From: Vesta saturnalis
Taxonomy: Eukaryota; Arthropoda; Insecta; Coleoptera; Lampyridae
Direction: 5' to 3'
Assembly: GCA_036346205.1 (NCBI GenBank)
Contig: JARFJB010000091.1
Coordinates: forward strand, 4,526,501 to 4,590,500
Length of the DNA stretch: 64,000 nt
Position 1 is the first letter of the stretch, and every line of letters starts with the position of its first letter. Position numbers and translations under genes: made by a program. The notes under the pieces were generated by a model. That model was not told the origin of the DNA and did not search any database. It was given only the letters and a program-made list of their open reading frames with translations. Of the stretch, positions 46,582 to 57,410 are shown one piece after another.

Positions 46582-47367
46582 CGGGACAGTGTTCTGCTAT
46601 CCGCAAAACCGGCGCGGACACTTTGATGTTTTGATATTTTCATATTTGATAATAGATATCTGATATTTGATATATCAAAATGATATGATCTTTTTAATAT
46701 CAAACTCTGATATCAATTTTGCGATATCGCCTACCCCATATTAACAACCCTTAAATACTACAGTACAAAAGATAAACTGATAAATGTGAAAAAAATCAGT
46801 GCCATTCCTGTACAATAACAAACGTGAACAATAAAATTAAAGTTTGTACTAAATCTAACAAAGAGGATAAGTATTAAAATTGTTACACATAATGAACACT
46901 GTTGATTTTAGGAGTAGGGTTGACAAAAGTTACGGGAAATCTTGAAGGAGGAGTATGAAAATGAAATAGAGATAGGATAGATAGGCAGTCAATAAGATTA
47001 TTTAAAAGTTTATGCAAAATTTGAGACTGTTACAAATCCGTCTCGCTTCAAGGGACGGCAAGTTGAACCGAGAAAGCAGTTGCTCATTTGGATATCCCTG
47101 TTTGGGTATATTCTATCTATTCTAAACAATACATATTTTAAAAGTTCCTAAAACAGTGAGTATTAAACTTCGATCTCACTTAACGTTATTAACAGTTTAA
47201 AATTAGTTTTTTGTAATCGTTACTTTTAATACATAAAGAGAAAAGTGGTATATAACTAAATATATAAACTTTTTGTTTATGTATTTAATTGACATTTGTC
47301 AACAAATATTTCAAAATTTAGTTTTTTCTAATTTTATGTGAACGATTACAAAAATGTATTCGAACAC
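46582..47367. other. No gene recognised
   Basis: Begins with a GATATA/TATATCAAA-rich simple stretch (46620-46735, similar to 46100-46195); otherwise A+T-rich. Confidence 0.5.
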
Positions 47368-47467
47368 GTGCGCTGTCACCTTTTTGGTGCTCGGCCATAT
47401 ATTTTATCCTCGGCTACGCCTCGGGTAAAAGAACAGCCTCGCACCAAGAAATGTGTAAACAGCGCAC
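47368..47467. repeat. 100-bp imperfect palindrome
   Basis: GTGCGCTGT at 47368 and ACAGCGCAC at 47459 are inverted, with matching TTGGTGC.CGG / GCCTCGCACCAAG and CCTCGG / CCTCGG.TAAAAGAACAG blocks inward. A fold-back MITE or structured repeat. Confidence 0.7.
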
Positions 47468-48463
47468 TAGTTGCGAAATCTACTATTTTTTAAGTTTACT
47501 TATCTGAAGTCCTGAAACCGCATTAGGTCCTGCTCGTCCATCGCAAGATCAGAATTTATTTCTAACGGAAATCCTGAACCTGTAACCGACCCAGGTCGCA
47601 CGTTCAGATAACCCAGATTTAAAGGATAAATCCTGTATTAAGCATTCTTTAAATAAGGACGCCTGTAAAACGTCTAGTTTATTCGGCCTGACTGTGTATT
47701 AAATATTCCTGAAAACTGAACGTTCCTGAAGGTTTAAATACCTGAGTTAAAAGCTCATACGGTAGCCACCACCATCGATACCACCCTAGGCCTGAACGGC
47801 ATATATTCAAACGGTATAAGCGACTTATTCGTTCTCGCACTAAGTATTCAAGCCGAGAATACCCAGTCTTCAATTTCCGTGTGTAAATAATTCCAACTAG
47901 TTATGAAATATAATTAAGACAATATTCTAATTAACGTTAAACATTAATTAGGAAGACTACCGTTAGTTAACAAACACCTGGAAATATTAGATAGATATAT
48001 TAAATAAATCCCAATACAATTTATATTATAAAAACAGAAGGAATTGTATAAAGACCAGTCTTTCATATCCTTTTAAATTTGTCGATTTTCTGAGAGACCT
48101 AAAGAAGTAGGCATATAAAACCATGCAACTCTTTCTTATCTCTTTGAAAATATTTCCAACGCGAAATAACGTTACGATTACTGTATAAAATCAGCGGCCT
48201 TCTACCGTTTTCTACCAGTCAGGAGCAGACTTAAAATATTGGCGTATTTTTATTTAATGTTTCTTTTCTTTATGTATTCACTTTATATAGGAAATTATGA
48301 TCATTTTCCTTCTTTAGTGTAAACACGCAGTTAATGTTACACCTAGTCGAACCGTCGCCCACTACAAGGCGAATGATCCAATCAGGACCCCTTGATGGAT
48401 TATTGTTTTATTTTGTTTTGTTAAATTACTCACTTCTAAATATATACAATGTAAATTAGTTTA
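47468..48463. other. Unassigned; possible solo-LTR-like stretch
   Basis: 47470-47900 is less A+T-rich and rich in TCCTGA strings. 48112 has GGCATATAAAACCATGC, TATA-like, and 48345-48375 reads CTAGTCGAACCGTCGCCCAC. An old LTR is possible, but no repeated ends were found. Confidence 0.3.
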
Positions 48464-51040
48464 AGTGTGCAATATTTAACTATTGTACTGATACAGGAAA
48501 ATATATGTATAAAACCCTTTTAGCGTTCATTGATCAGTAAGCGAAAAGGCCAATATAACAATATGTGAAGTTTCAAGTTTATAAATTTTCACCGATCTTT
48601 CTAATACAGTGGCGTTTTAATAAAGGTTTTCAAATTGCATGCAAAAATGCGACGGTTTGTTTATTTTTTACGAGAATTTCTTATAGTCGTTTGTTTGAAT
48701 AATGTAACGTAGGTAGAAAGGTCGATGTCTTTACCATTGAATTTAAGTGGGTCAATTTTAATTAAGAACTAAAATAGTTGCATTTGTGAAATTACATATA
48801 ATTTTATATTTTCATGTTTAGACAATTTTCTTAACGCATTTTGATTATCAAACGAAACGAATTCTGTTTTAATAAATGATATTACCACCGCCACTTGGGC
48901 AATAACGCGGCATCCTTGGTTGATAATATGCTAGAGCAACCGAACATTATCTTTTTATTAAGAGGACGACTTACATTCAGGATTTAAGTTACTACGGTCT
49001 TTACGTGATAAGTTCAGAAGTAATTGCTATAAATAATTGAATAGGACAGTCAGTACTACATAAAAATCTGTATAAGTTAAAATGTATAATTTATTGTAAT
49101 AGATTTGCTTTATATTAAAACTGCACAAAACAATGTAAAGAAAAATTACTTAACATTAACATTTCTCATAAAGTATATTACAAGTGTTTGAAGTACGGTC
49201 TATATGTATGCAATAAATGTAAACCAATACTGTAATAATTACTTAAGACCTTAATACTATATAAACTATAAATTACTATATGTACTAATGAGTCTTCATA
49301 TGGGTTGAAAGAGGTCCTGTTTGTGAAAATGACTTTTCACAAATATTGCAAGAATATGGTTTTTCACCTGTATGAATACGAAGGTGAACTTTTAATGTAG
49401 AAGCTTGGTAAAAGCCTTTATGACAAAAGGTACATATATGATTACGATCACCAGTATGTGTTTTTATATGAATTCTAAGATCTTCACTGCGAGGAAATGC
49501 TTTTGGGCATAGATTACATTTATAAGGCTTCTCTCCTGTATGAATACGCACATGCTTCTTCAATTGTGATGAGCTGACACAACCTCTACCACATGTATTG
49601 CATACATAAGGTTTCACACCACTATGTGATCTTGAATGGACAGTCAACCGAGAAGGATCAGGAAAACCTTTTCCACAAACTTTACAAACATAAGGACGCT
49701 CACCTAAAATAAGTAATAGTATAAATTGAAAACTGGGTAAATGAATGTACCTGTGTGAGTACGTTTATGAATAATAAGGTTGCTGGGAGTTGTAAATCCT
49801 TTTCCACAAAACGGACATATGTGATCTTTAAGTCCTGTGTGAGTTTTCATATGCATTGCTAATGAGCCCGATCCACACAACCTGTACATAATCAGAGAAT
49901 AATCACAAAATGTTACAATTAAGATTACTTTTCAATATGTTATTAAATAAGAATTCTACTATTTTTGTAAAACTGTATTAACTAAACTGGTTTGAAAATT
50001 TTATAAATGTCACTACCAATTAAAATTGTATGACTGAAAAAGTAAGAGGTTAGCAGAAAAATTCTATCATAGTGCCCAGCACTTCTACACAAACTATTTT
50101 GCAAAAGATGAATTACCTAAGAATGTACGGGTGGGCAAATAAGTGAGGTAGCGGCTGTATCTCAGGACTTATCTGACAACAATGGGAACAACATTTTTAT
50201 TATGAATGTGGCCATGAGAAAATGCAAGCTATTATTTTGAAGTTCCGTATTTCACCGCTAGGGGGCGCAATTAATAATTAAATAATAAAATTCTAAATTT
50301 CTCCCAAAACTTCTATATAAAGATGTACCTTTGCTTACATTGGTAGAAAGTCTAGACAATTCTACATAATTTTGGTTTAAGGTACATTGGCGTACTGACT
50401 ATAATAAGAGTGGGGGAAGCTATTGAATGTGTAATCATTAAAATTGCTGTAGATTCTAAACCACTTATTCAATTTTCGTAAAATAAAGCTTGTATGGAAG
50501 ACAAACGTAGGTATTTTAAATTGACGTTCACATTGTTACACAATAGTTCCTAATAAAACTGCTAGATGGCGCAAGTTGTTATATCAGCTTTTTACCTTCC
50601 AACCTACATATACACATGTAGGTTTAGAACGTTACGCAATCGACTTTTTTTTCACTCTCGCTAAATCGGCTTATTAGCTCATTTTACAACTTTTGGCCAA
50701 GTTTCGACAAGATCGGCCATCATGTCTAAATGTCTGTGTGTATGTTAGTATCCACAATAACTCCAGAACGAGAATACCTACGTACTTAAAAGTTTATACT
50801 TAAGCGTCTTTTCATTTGGCTTAGAGTTGATTAGATTTTGGGAGAAATCCAGCGACGGAGAGGGGGGTTATTAGGGATAGTTTTTGGTTTTTATCAAATA
50901 TTTCTAAAACAGCCGCGTATTTCAAAGATATAAAAATACCTAGATTTAGACCTTAAACATGCCGATTAATTACGTTCTATGCAATTTTTTGATATGACGC
51001 GTAATTTAGCGGCAAAAAAATTCGTAAGGTAGAATTTCAA
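48464..51040. repeat. Duplicated 2.58-kb block, copy B (zinc-finger exons)
   Basis: Partner of 37772-40353. Here the R1 repeat at the right edge continues beyond the block end, so copy B has the longer, probably original, context. Confidence 0.95.
49285..49881 (-). CDS. C2H2 zinc-finger protein, last two exons (intact copy B)
   Basis: Exons 49881-49751 and 49703-49285, joined by a 47-bp intron (donor GTACAT, acceptor TTATTTTAG), give an uninterrupted C-terminal stretch. It begins mid-finger (LCGSGSLAMHMKTH) and adds six C2H2 fingers: HICPFCGKGF, YVCKVCGKGF, YVCNTCGRGC, YKCNLCPKAF, HICTFCHKGF and YSCNICEKSF, each with H-x3-H and TGEKP-like linkers. The stop follows MKTH at 49287-49285. The first exon enters with phase 2 after acceptor GATTATGTACAG at 49882, so upstream coding exons exist but are not visible in this window. 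Tandem fingers with such linkers normally bind DNA in the nucleus; the target is unknown. An AATAAA on the minus strand lies near 49092. The family member cannot be named. Confidence 0.88.
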
Positions 51041-51637
51041 GTCTTAGTTCCAATTTTTTCATTATCTGAATAACGATTAATTTTATAAGAAAAAGTGTAC
51101 ACGTATTTTTTAAAGAATTTAATTTTCCATAAATTTTCTTTACAAAGTTTTTTAATGTAAAGCGTAATAAATGTAAAAATGAAATAAATATGATTGAAAA
51201 TGCTGAAGCTGGATATTTTTAACGGGCGGCTTTGGAATTTTTTTTTTTACGTTAACATGTATTTATGTCTCTATCTGACATGACGTTTTAAACGTCATTC
51301 TGACATATATTTTATTTTTACAATGTTGCCTGTTTTTGTTATGAACGTATAAAAAGAGATTGCATAGTTATCCTAAAAAAATTGAAATTAAAATTATTTC
51401 ATTTCTTTTAATTTAAGTTAGCATCTAGATGTCTATTAACCACTGCCTGTCATGTAGTTTTAAACATCTGTTTGACAATAGATTGCTTTTGCGTTTACAA
51501 TGTTGCTTATTTTTGTGATGAGCTTCTTATAAAAGACGTTGCATAGTTATCCAAATCACATTTTTATTAAAATTATTTCATTTCTTTTAATTTCCATTTT
51601 GTAGGTTGGAAGGTCGTGTGGTGTTCCACACCAGATA
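50593..51637 (+). mobile_element. R1 element, complete copy, non-autonomous
   Basis: Begins ACCTTCCAACCTACATATAC and ends near TTTGTAGGTTGGAAGGTCGT plus a GTGGTGTTCCACACCAGATA tail, so the first ~15 bp recur inverted near the 3' end. Absent from the paralogous copy at 56821-57410, which joins the flanks directly. Interior: no coding region, a GAGGGGGGTTATTAGGGATA block and a GCGGGCGGC-type block shared with the 42-kb Helitron-like element. Confidence 0.75.
51283..51595 (+). repeat. Internal duplication in R1 (~140-bp units)
   Basis: GTTTTAAACGTCATTCTGAC to ATTTCATTTCTTTTAATTT (51283-51414) recurs diverged at 51452-51593 (GTTTTAAACATCTGTTTGAC to the same end). Confidence 0.8.
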
Positions 51638-51895
51638 TTTTCATTCTACTCTGAAAATTTCTATCACACGGTATATTTTTGGTCGTATTCGAAAAGTAGA
51701 TTTGCAAGGGTAACGTAAAAACCGCAAATTAAAATCTTAGCTCGTTTTAAAGTTATAGCGAAATGAAGATTATTTTAACACTTTAATTGACGAAGTTTGG
51801 TTTTGCTGAGCCGAATTGGATAAATGTTGGTCTGATATTAAAGAGATAGTTGTTTATCTAATTAAGGACCAACAATGATTTTTAATGTCTATCTT
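51638..51895 (+). repeat. Repeat R3, right part (copy B locus)
   Basis: TTCATTCTACT, then GTCGTATTCGAAAAGTAGAT, AAAGTTATAGCGAAATGAAG and CCGAATTGGATAAATGTTGG; inverted counterpart at 56821-57085. Confidence 0.8.
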
Positions 51896-51909
51896 AATTA
51901 ATTAATTAA

Positions 51910-52470
51910 TTTTAGGTTACAGAAAAATTTAACTGAATTCGGTTATTTTAAAAACCCCAGGTCAAAATTTACTTTAAACGAAATTCTGAAGAAAATTCAA
52001 TGGTCGTCTTAGGACAAGTCGAAGCAGAGCTTCATCTAGAGAAATGGTTAATCTAGGCGTGTCTCGAAGCAAAGCCCTTCGAATTTTAAAGAAACACATA
52101 CCATTGGTATAGATTCCGTCCGGAAAGAACACTTTTGACTATAGACGACAGAAGGCGTCGTACTGAGTTTTGTAACTGATATATAAGTCAGTGCCAAAAT
52201 ATATCTAATTTTTCAAACTCTATTGCATAGTCAGACGAGGCGCATATCAGTAGTGATGGTGTTTTTAATAATCACAATTTACCTTACTGGGCAGATACGA
52301 ACGCTCATGTCAGTGTTGTCCGCAGGAGGCAAGGGAAATTTGGAATAAATGTGTGGTGCTGCATTAAACATGGGCGTTTTTATTACCACATGTATGAAGG
52401 AACATTAAATAAACTCAATGAAATATCTCGATATTCTACAAATTCATTTGGAGCGATTTCTAGAATCTTC

Positions 52471-52548
<78 letters not shown>

Positions 52549-52860
52549 CAGGAAGACGGAGCTCCCGCACATAATTCCCGTGTAGTTAGTGACTACGTAG
52601 ATTTACGTTTTCCTAATAGCTGGATGGGATCGACAGTACCAACTTTGGGGCCTGCTCGTTCACCCGATCTTTTGCCTCTAGATTTCTTTTTATGGGGTTT
52701 TTTGAAAAACATTATATACAAAAGAACTAATAATACTGTGAATGAGTTAAAAGAAAGTGTTCGTGTGGCTTTTACACAATTAATACCATTATCTATATAT
52801 AACTCTATAAAATCAATTAGAAGACGATGCGAAGTCTGCATCCAAAAAGAAGGTGCATAA
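51910..52860 (+). pseudogene. Mariner-like (DDE_3) transposase relic D, split by (AT)n
   Basis: The + strand has a damaged N-terminal region, then ISSDGVFNNHNLPYWADTN (52243-52303) preceded by SDEAH with the first aspartate, RQGKFGINVWCCIKHGRF (52330-52385) and YEGTLNKLN. After the microsatellite comes FQEDGAPAHNSRVVSDYV (52548) with the second aspartate, LGPARSPDLLPLDFFLWGFL (52647) with the third, and the C-terminal region ending CEVCIQKEGA with stop at 52858. The second half has one clean frame. Same broad family as 4929-5870. Confidence 0.85.
52474..52547. repeat. (AT)n microsatellite inside transposase D
   Basis: About 37 AT units. It leaves the flanking transposase frame open by coding alternating Tyr and Ile. 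Confidence 0.95.
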
Positions 52861-53689
52861 TTTGAAAAATATTTGTAGTTTTAGTGTTTTTTATATTGAT
52901 ATTTTGTGTTCATATTTTTGTTCGTTTATAGAATTAGATGTTTACATACGTATAAAAATTGCTGTTATCTTTTTAAAATTTCTGATGACGTTATATTGTT
53001 TATTTTCATTTCATTTCAATTTGCATTTGGGCTTTTTTTGATAATTTTATATTCAATCTTTAGATTTTATAATTTGTTACCATTCCACAAGAACAACATT
53101 ACAATTAAACTTATTTGATTTACAAAATAATAATAATATTTTACTGGAAGTGAAATTTCTTTTTAATAGAACATCTTCATTCAATTTCATATCTGGTTTT
53201 CTAAGCCAACTGTTATCCTTAATAAATATACCAATTAAGAAAAACTTAAAAAAATCAATTAATTATTAAAATAGCATAGAGGTGTTATATATTTTTAAAA
53301 AGCACAAAAAAAATGTCATTTAAAAATGTCATAGCCAACTATGGTTTCCATATAAAAAAATACAACTTTGTCATCTTTTTTAATTAAGGAGGTATTAAAA
53401 ATGTGAAGGCACTAACGAATTCTACTTAAAAAAGTGCCTTAAGAATGTTTTTACAGTTTGTCGATATATTTGGAAATAAAAAAGTTATTCAAGTTTTTCA
53501 AAATCGCCATTTTTTCAATTTTGGCTAATTGCACAATAATGGTCAGAGATATCTTGATTATGACTATTGGATGTTAATTAACAGCAAAATCGAGCACAAG
53601 GTGTATTACTTTTTGTCTAACAGTAACAGAAAGAGCACGTCCCATAAGAAAACATCGAAAATGAACCACCCTGTACATTTTCTATCATT
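52861..53689. other. No gene recognised
   Basis: A+T-rich. ACCACCCTGTACATTTT at 53669 looks like a transposon end for the minus-strand element that follows. Confidence 0.45.
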
Positions 53690-54539
53690 TCCAGTGTAAT
53701 TGTACGAAAAGCATGTAGTATTTTGGTTTTTAAATATTCTAAATTTTCCGAAAATTTTTTTGGTACACAAGATTTTTAATATGTCCCCAAAGAAAGAAAT
53801 TTAAACTACTTAGATCGGCATTATAATGTGGTGGAGCCTCATAATGCATAAACCACATGCGCCTGATTACATCCAATGGCACGTTTTCAAGTAAATCAAG
53901 TAAATTATTTTGTAAAAAATGTAAAAACCTTTCTCTCAAAGAAATAGGGCCAATTATGTATTGACCAATAATTCCTGCCCATACATTGACAGAAAAACAA
54001 TGCTGCTTATCTATCAAGATTTTAAAATGAGGGTTTTCATTGTCGTAATGGTGATAATTTCTACGATTTGGTTGAGATGTGTTAGAGAAAGTAGACTCAT
54101 CAGTAAATAATATATATGTGGAAAATAACTGATCGTTGTGTATTTTAGTCAGCACCCAGTTACAAAAATTTATATGGTTTTGATAATCCTAAGTTTTTGT
54201 TCATATTCAGGATGATAGTCATGGAACTTATGTTTACGTAATATTTTAACTACCAAAGTCAGTGAGAGATATCCAAGACAGCACTAACTTGTCTAGTACT
54301 ATATTGGGATTTTCAACTACTGCATTAACTATATCAAATTGCATAGCTTCCCTTGTCGTGAGTTGTTCTTATAATAAGCATTAGCAGTAAGTTCAAAATG
54401 CTCCTTAAGTTTTTCAAAACACGCTTTCTTCGCTAAGTATATCGCGCAGCATATGCTTTGCACGCCACTAAACAATTTCTATGACATTCTCCTAATAAAT
54501 AAGTCAATGTCAACAAATCTTGAGTAGAATAATTCATAT
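53690..54539 (-). pseudogene. Mariner-like (DDE_3) transposase relic E
   Basis: The minus-strand ATG at 54539 (MNYSTQDLLTLTYLLGECHR) gives the N-terminal helix-turn-helix start, followed by several stops. An open stretch from 54155 has ILFTDESTFSNTSQPNRRNY (first Asp), HCFSVNVWAGIIGQYIIGPI, RMWFMHYEAPPHYNADL (second Asp changed: D.APPH to E.APPH) and SLNFFLWGHIKNLVYQ (third). C-terminus broken near 53700. Opposite strand to relic D, related but not the same subfamily. Confidence 0.85.
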
Positions 54540-55269
54540 TAACGTTTTATATGAGGTAATTATAATGGGATAACAAACACAGGTACTAAAACAAGCAATT
54601 AAATGCGATTGTCAAAACTACTGAGAAACTGAAAGTAGTTGGGTTGTTGTTTAAATTTGTCAAAGCGTTCTTCATATCAATTAGACAGTACTCGTGTCTT
54701 GTTCGACATCCTATATGAAGTACCTATCTTAAACAGAATAATGCATCTTTTTTGGTGAAAATAATTAACAAAAAAAACAATAAAAGGCTAATTTTATATG
54801 AAATTTTTAAGCAAAACCCTTGTAAATCTGTTTGCTGGAAAGGAAATTGCAAATATCTCAAAAACTGCTAACTTTAACCCCTGCAATGGCTATACCAGAA
54901 GAAAGATAATTTAATTTTACATAACTGGGCATAAATAAATACAGGTTGTTCCATTTGAAAAAAAAAGTTGTCACAGTTTATAATTAGCTAAATGTGGCAT
55001 GGAAAATGTAACACTTGGTATATTATTTTCCATTCTATTTTAATTGCAGAAGTTTAGACCACTCTATGTTCTTACGCTGTGCCAAAAATTAAATTCTGAT
55101 ATACCATATGAAAAAAGTTACAAGGCTCCTTCCAGACCTCTGCACCTGTAATTTTTCTCTTATTGTGTTAAATATCTCCGATACCTTAGGGTTTAGTATA
55201 GGGTGCGACACATGTTTTTCACTCAAAGTTTTGCGCTCTTTCCGAATTTCAAAATTTAAAATGCTGGCC
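54540..55269. other. No gene recognised
   Basis: A+T-rich with transposon-end-like strings (ACAGGTTGTTCCATTTGAAA at 54941). Confidence 0.45.
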
Positions 55270-56570
55270 CATCACGATGATGATTTTCCTACACTATTTG
55301 TGGTTTTTGGCTTTTGTTCTCCAGTCTACTACACCCAGATCTTCACATCTTGAAGCACCTGTTTCTTAGTCTTGCCCTCTCACAACCCCCTAGAGGTGTA
55401 GTCTTTATTATGATCTTGGTCATTCTGCTGTTTTCCATTCTTTGCACATGCCCTCCCCATTTTCTTCCTGTCCACCATCTAATACTGGCCCTATATATCT
55501 CTTCTCTTTCTAGCGAGCCATATGCTTTGGCAAAGTCAATGAAAGCTATGTAGATTTCTTTATTAAATTCACAGCACATACCCTGGGTTTCTTTTATGAT
55601 GAACAGTTGATTTGTGACTGAGTGATCCGGTCAAAACTCTGCCTGGAATTCTGCTGTAACCTTTTCTGCGTACACCTGTCTTTTATTTCTCAGTGTTGTA
55701 GCTAGCACTTTATATACTATGTCGAGTAACGCAATGCCCCTGCAATTGTTATAGACTTGTCTTCTGTCCTGTTTTGTGTATTGTGATAAATATAGCTGTT
55801 GTCCAGTCTTTTGGGATTGTCTTCTCGTTTCCAAATCATTCTTATTAGTTTATATACTTTTTTACCTAGTTCCTCTCCTCCGTATTTAATTAATTCACTT
55901 TTTATCCCATTTTTCCCTGGTGATGTTCTGTTTTTTAGGTTCTTTAATACATTCTCTATCTATTCTCCTGTTGCTGGTTCTACCTTTTCTTCCTTCTCTT
56001 GTAGATGTTCTGGATTCTCCCTTTTCTTGTCTTTTTTATTACTGCCATTTTGGGGTTTTCTTCATTTCCATTTAGAAGCTTTTGGAATTAACTTCCCATC
56101 CTTCCAGGATTTCATCTTCTTCACTCTTTCCCCCTTCTCGTTTTTAAAGGCAGTTGGTGCCTGCTGGTAGCCTCTTCTAGTATGTTTTACCTCCTGGTAC
56201 AAATTTCTTATCTCGCCACTTCTATATTATTCTTCAGTTTGTTCTATTCGTTTCTTCCAGAATTTCCTCTTTACTTCTGTGTAAGTTTTCTTGATCAGTT
56301 TTCTTAGTTTACTGTACCGTTCTATATCTTTTTGTCTGCTGGTTTGTAGCATTTTCTTTCTTGCTTCTACTTTCTTTTTCGTGTTCTTCGTTGAACCATC
56401 TATGTTCCCTGATCTTCTCTTCTTTCGTTACTAGTGTCTGATCTGTGGCCTTTTTGTACGCTTTCTTGAATTGATTTATAATGACTCCAATATTTTCCTC
56501 TTCTTTCATGTAGGAATTGATTATATCAAAATCAAAAAATAAATTAAATTTTCCATAAAAACGATACAAG
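55270..56570 (-). mobile_element. LINE-E relic (RT with internal deletion)
   Basis: Minus strand from 56570: spacer with HRWFNEEHEKESRSKKENA (~56400), a short RT approach, YNNCRGIALLDIVYKVLATT (~55760-55700), VTAEFQAEF (~55640), then EFNKEIYIAFIDFAKAYGS (55575-55510), the RT FxDFxKAY motif. It then jumps to the C-terminal WGGHVQRMENSRMTKIII (~55460), skipping the YADD region, so the middle is deleted. Confidence 0.82.
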
Positions 56571-56820
56571 ATTATTTTAATATTGTTGTTAGTTTTAAAG
56601 TTATAGCGAAATTAAAGTTTAACTTTAATGTGGCTCACCCTGTAAAGTTGAAATAAAATAAAAAATCCAATTTGAACCCAAAAACATTAGGTATTTAATG
56701 GCTCGATAAATGTTCATTTTTTTGATTTTGATATAATAAATACCTACATCATTGCAACTAAAATTTTAAAGAAACAGCGTAAACACCTTATTTTTTTATT
56801 TTCAGCGCCCCCTAGCGACG

Positions 56821-57410
56821 GATATAGACATTAAAAATCAATTCGATTAAAAACAACTAAGTATCTCCTTAATATGAGACCAACATTTATCCAATTCGAC
56901 TCAGCAAAACCAAACTTCGCCAATTAAAGTGTTAAAAAAAATCTTCATTTCGCTATAACTTTAAAACAAGCAAAGATACGAACCTGCGGTTTTGACGTTT
57001 TTCTTGCAAAGTTAATTTACTTTTCGAATACGATGTATACGAAGTATACGACTGAATACGAGTAAAATGAAAAAACTGATATAACAAACTGTGCCCTCTT
57101 GCACTTTTATTCGGAACTGTTGTGTAACAATGGGAACGGCAATGGTTTAGAAATTACAGAAATTTTAATGATCACACTTTCAATAGCTTCCCCACCCTTA
57201 TGATGGTCAGTACGCTTATGAACCTTAAAACCAAAATTATGTAGAATTGTCTTAACCTTCTAACGATGTAAGCAAAGGTATATTTTTATGTAGGGGTTTT
57301 GGGAAAGATAGAGAATTTTATTTAATTTTTAATTGCGCCCCCTAGCGGTGAAATACGGAACTTCAAAATAATTTCCAGTATTTTCTCATGGCCACATTCA
57401 TAATAATATA
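56821..57410 (-). repeat. Repeat R3, inverted copy without R1
   Basis: Reverse complement aligns with 50150-50592 (57410 to ~57100) and then directly with 51638-51895 (57085 to 56821). Shared blocks include GCGCCCCCTAGCGGTGAAAT, ACCTTTGCTTACAT-like and CCAACATTTATCCAATTCG. Confidence 0.82.

Noticed and set aside
48112..48375. Promoter of a host gene (TATA-like at 48112)
   Set aside because: No coding region follows on the + strand; the next gene is on the opposite strand.
55799..56170. 123-codon + strand frame rich in Phe, Ser and Leu
   Set aside because: Antisense shadow of the lysine- and glutamate-rich LINE-E spacer.
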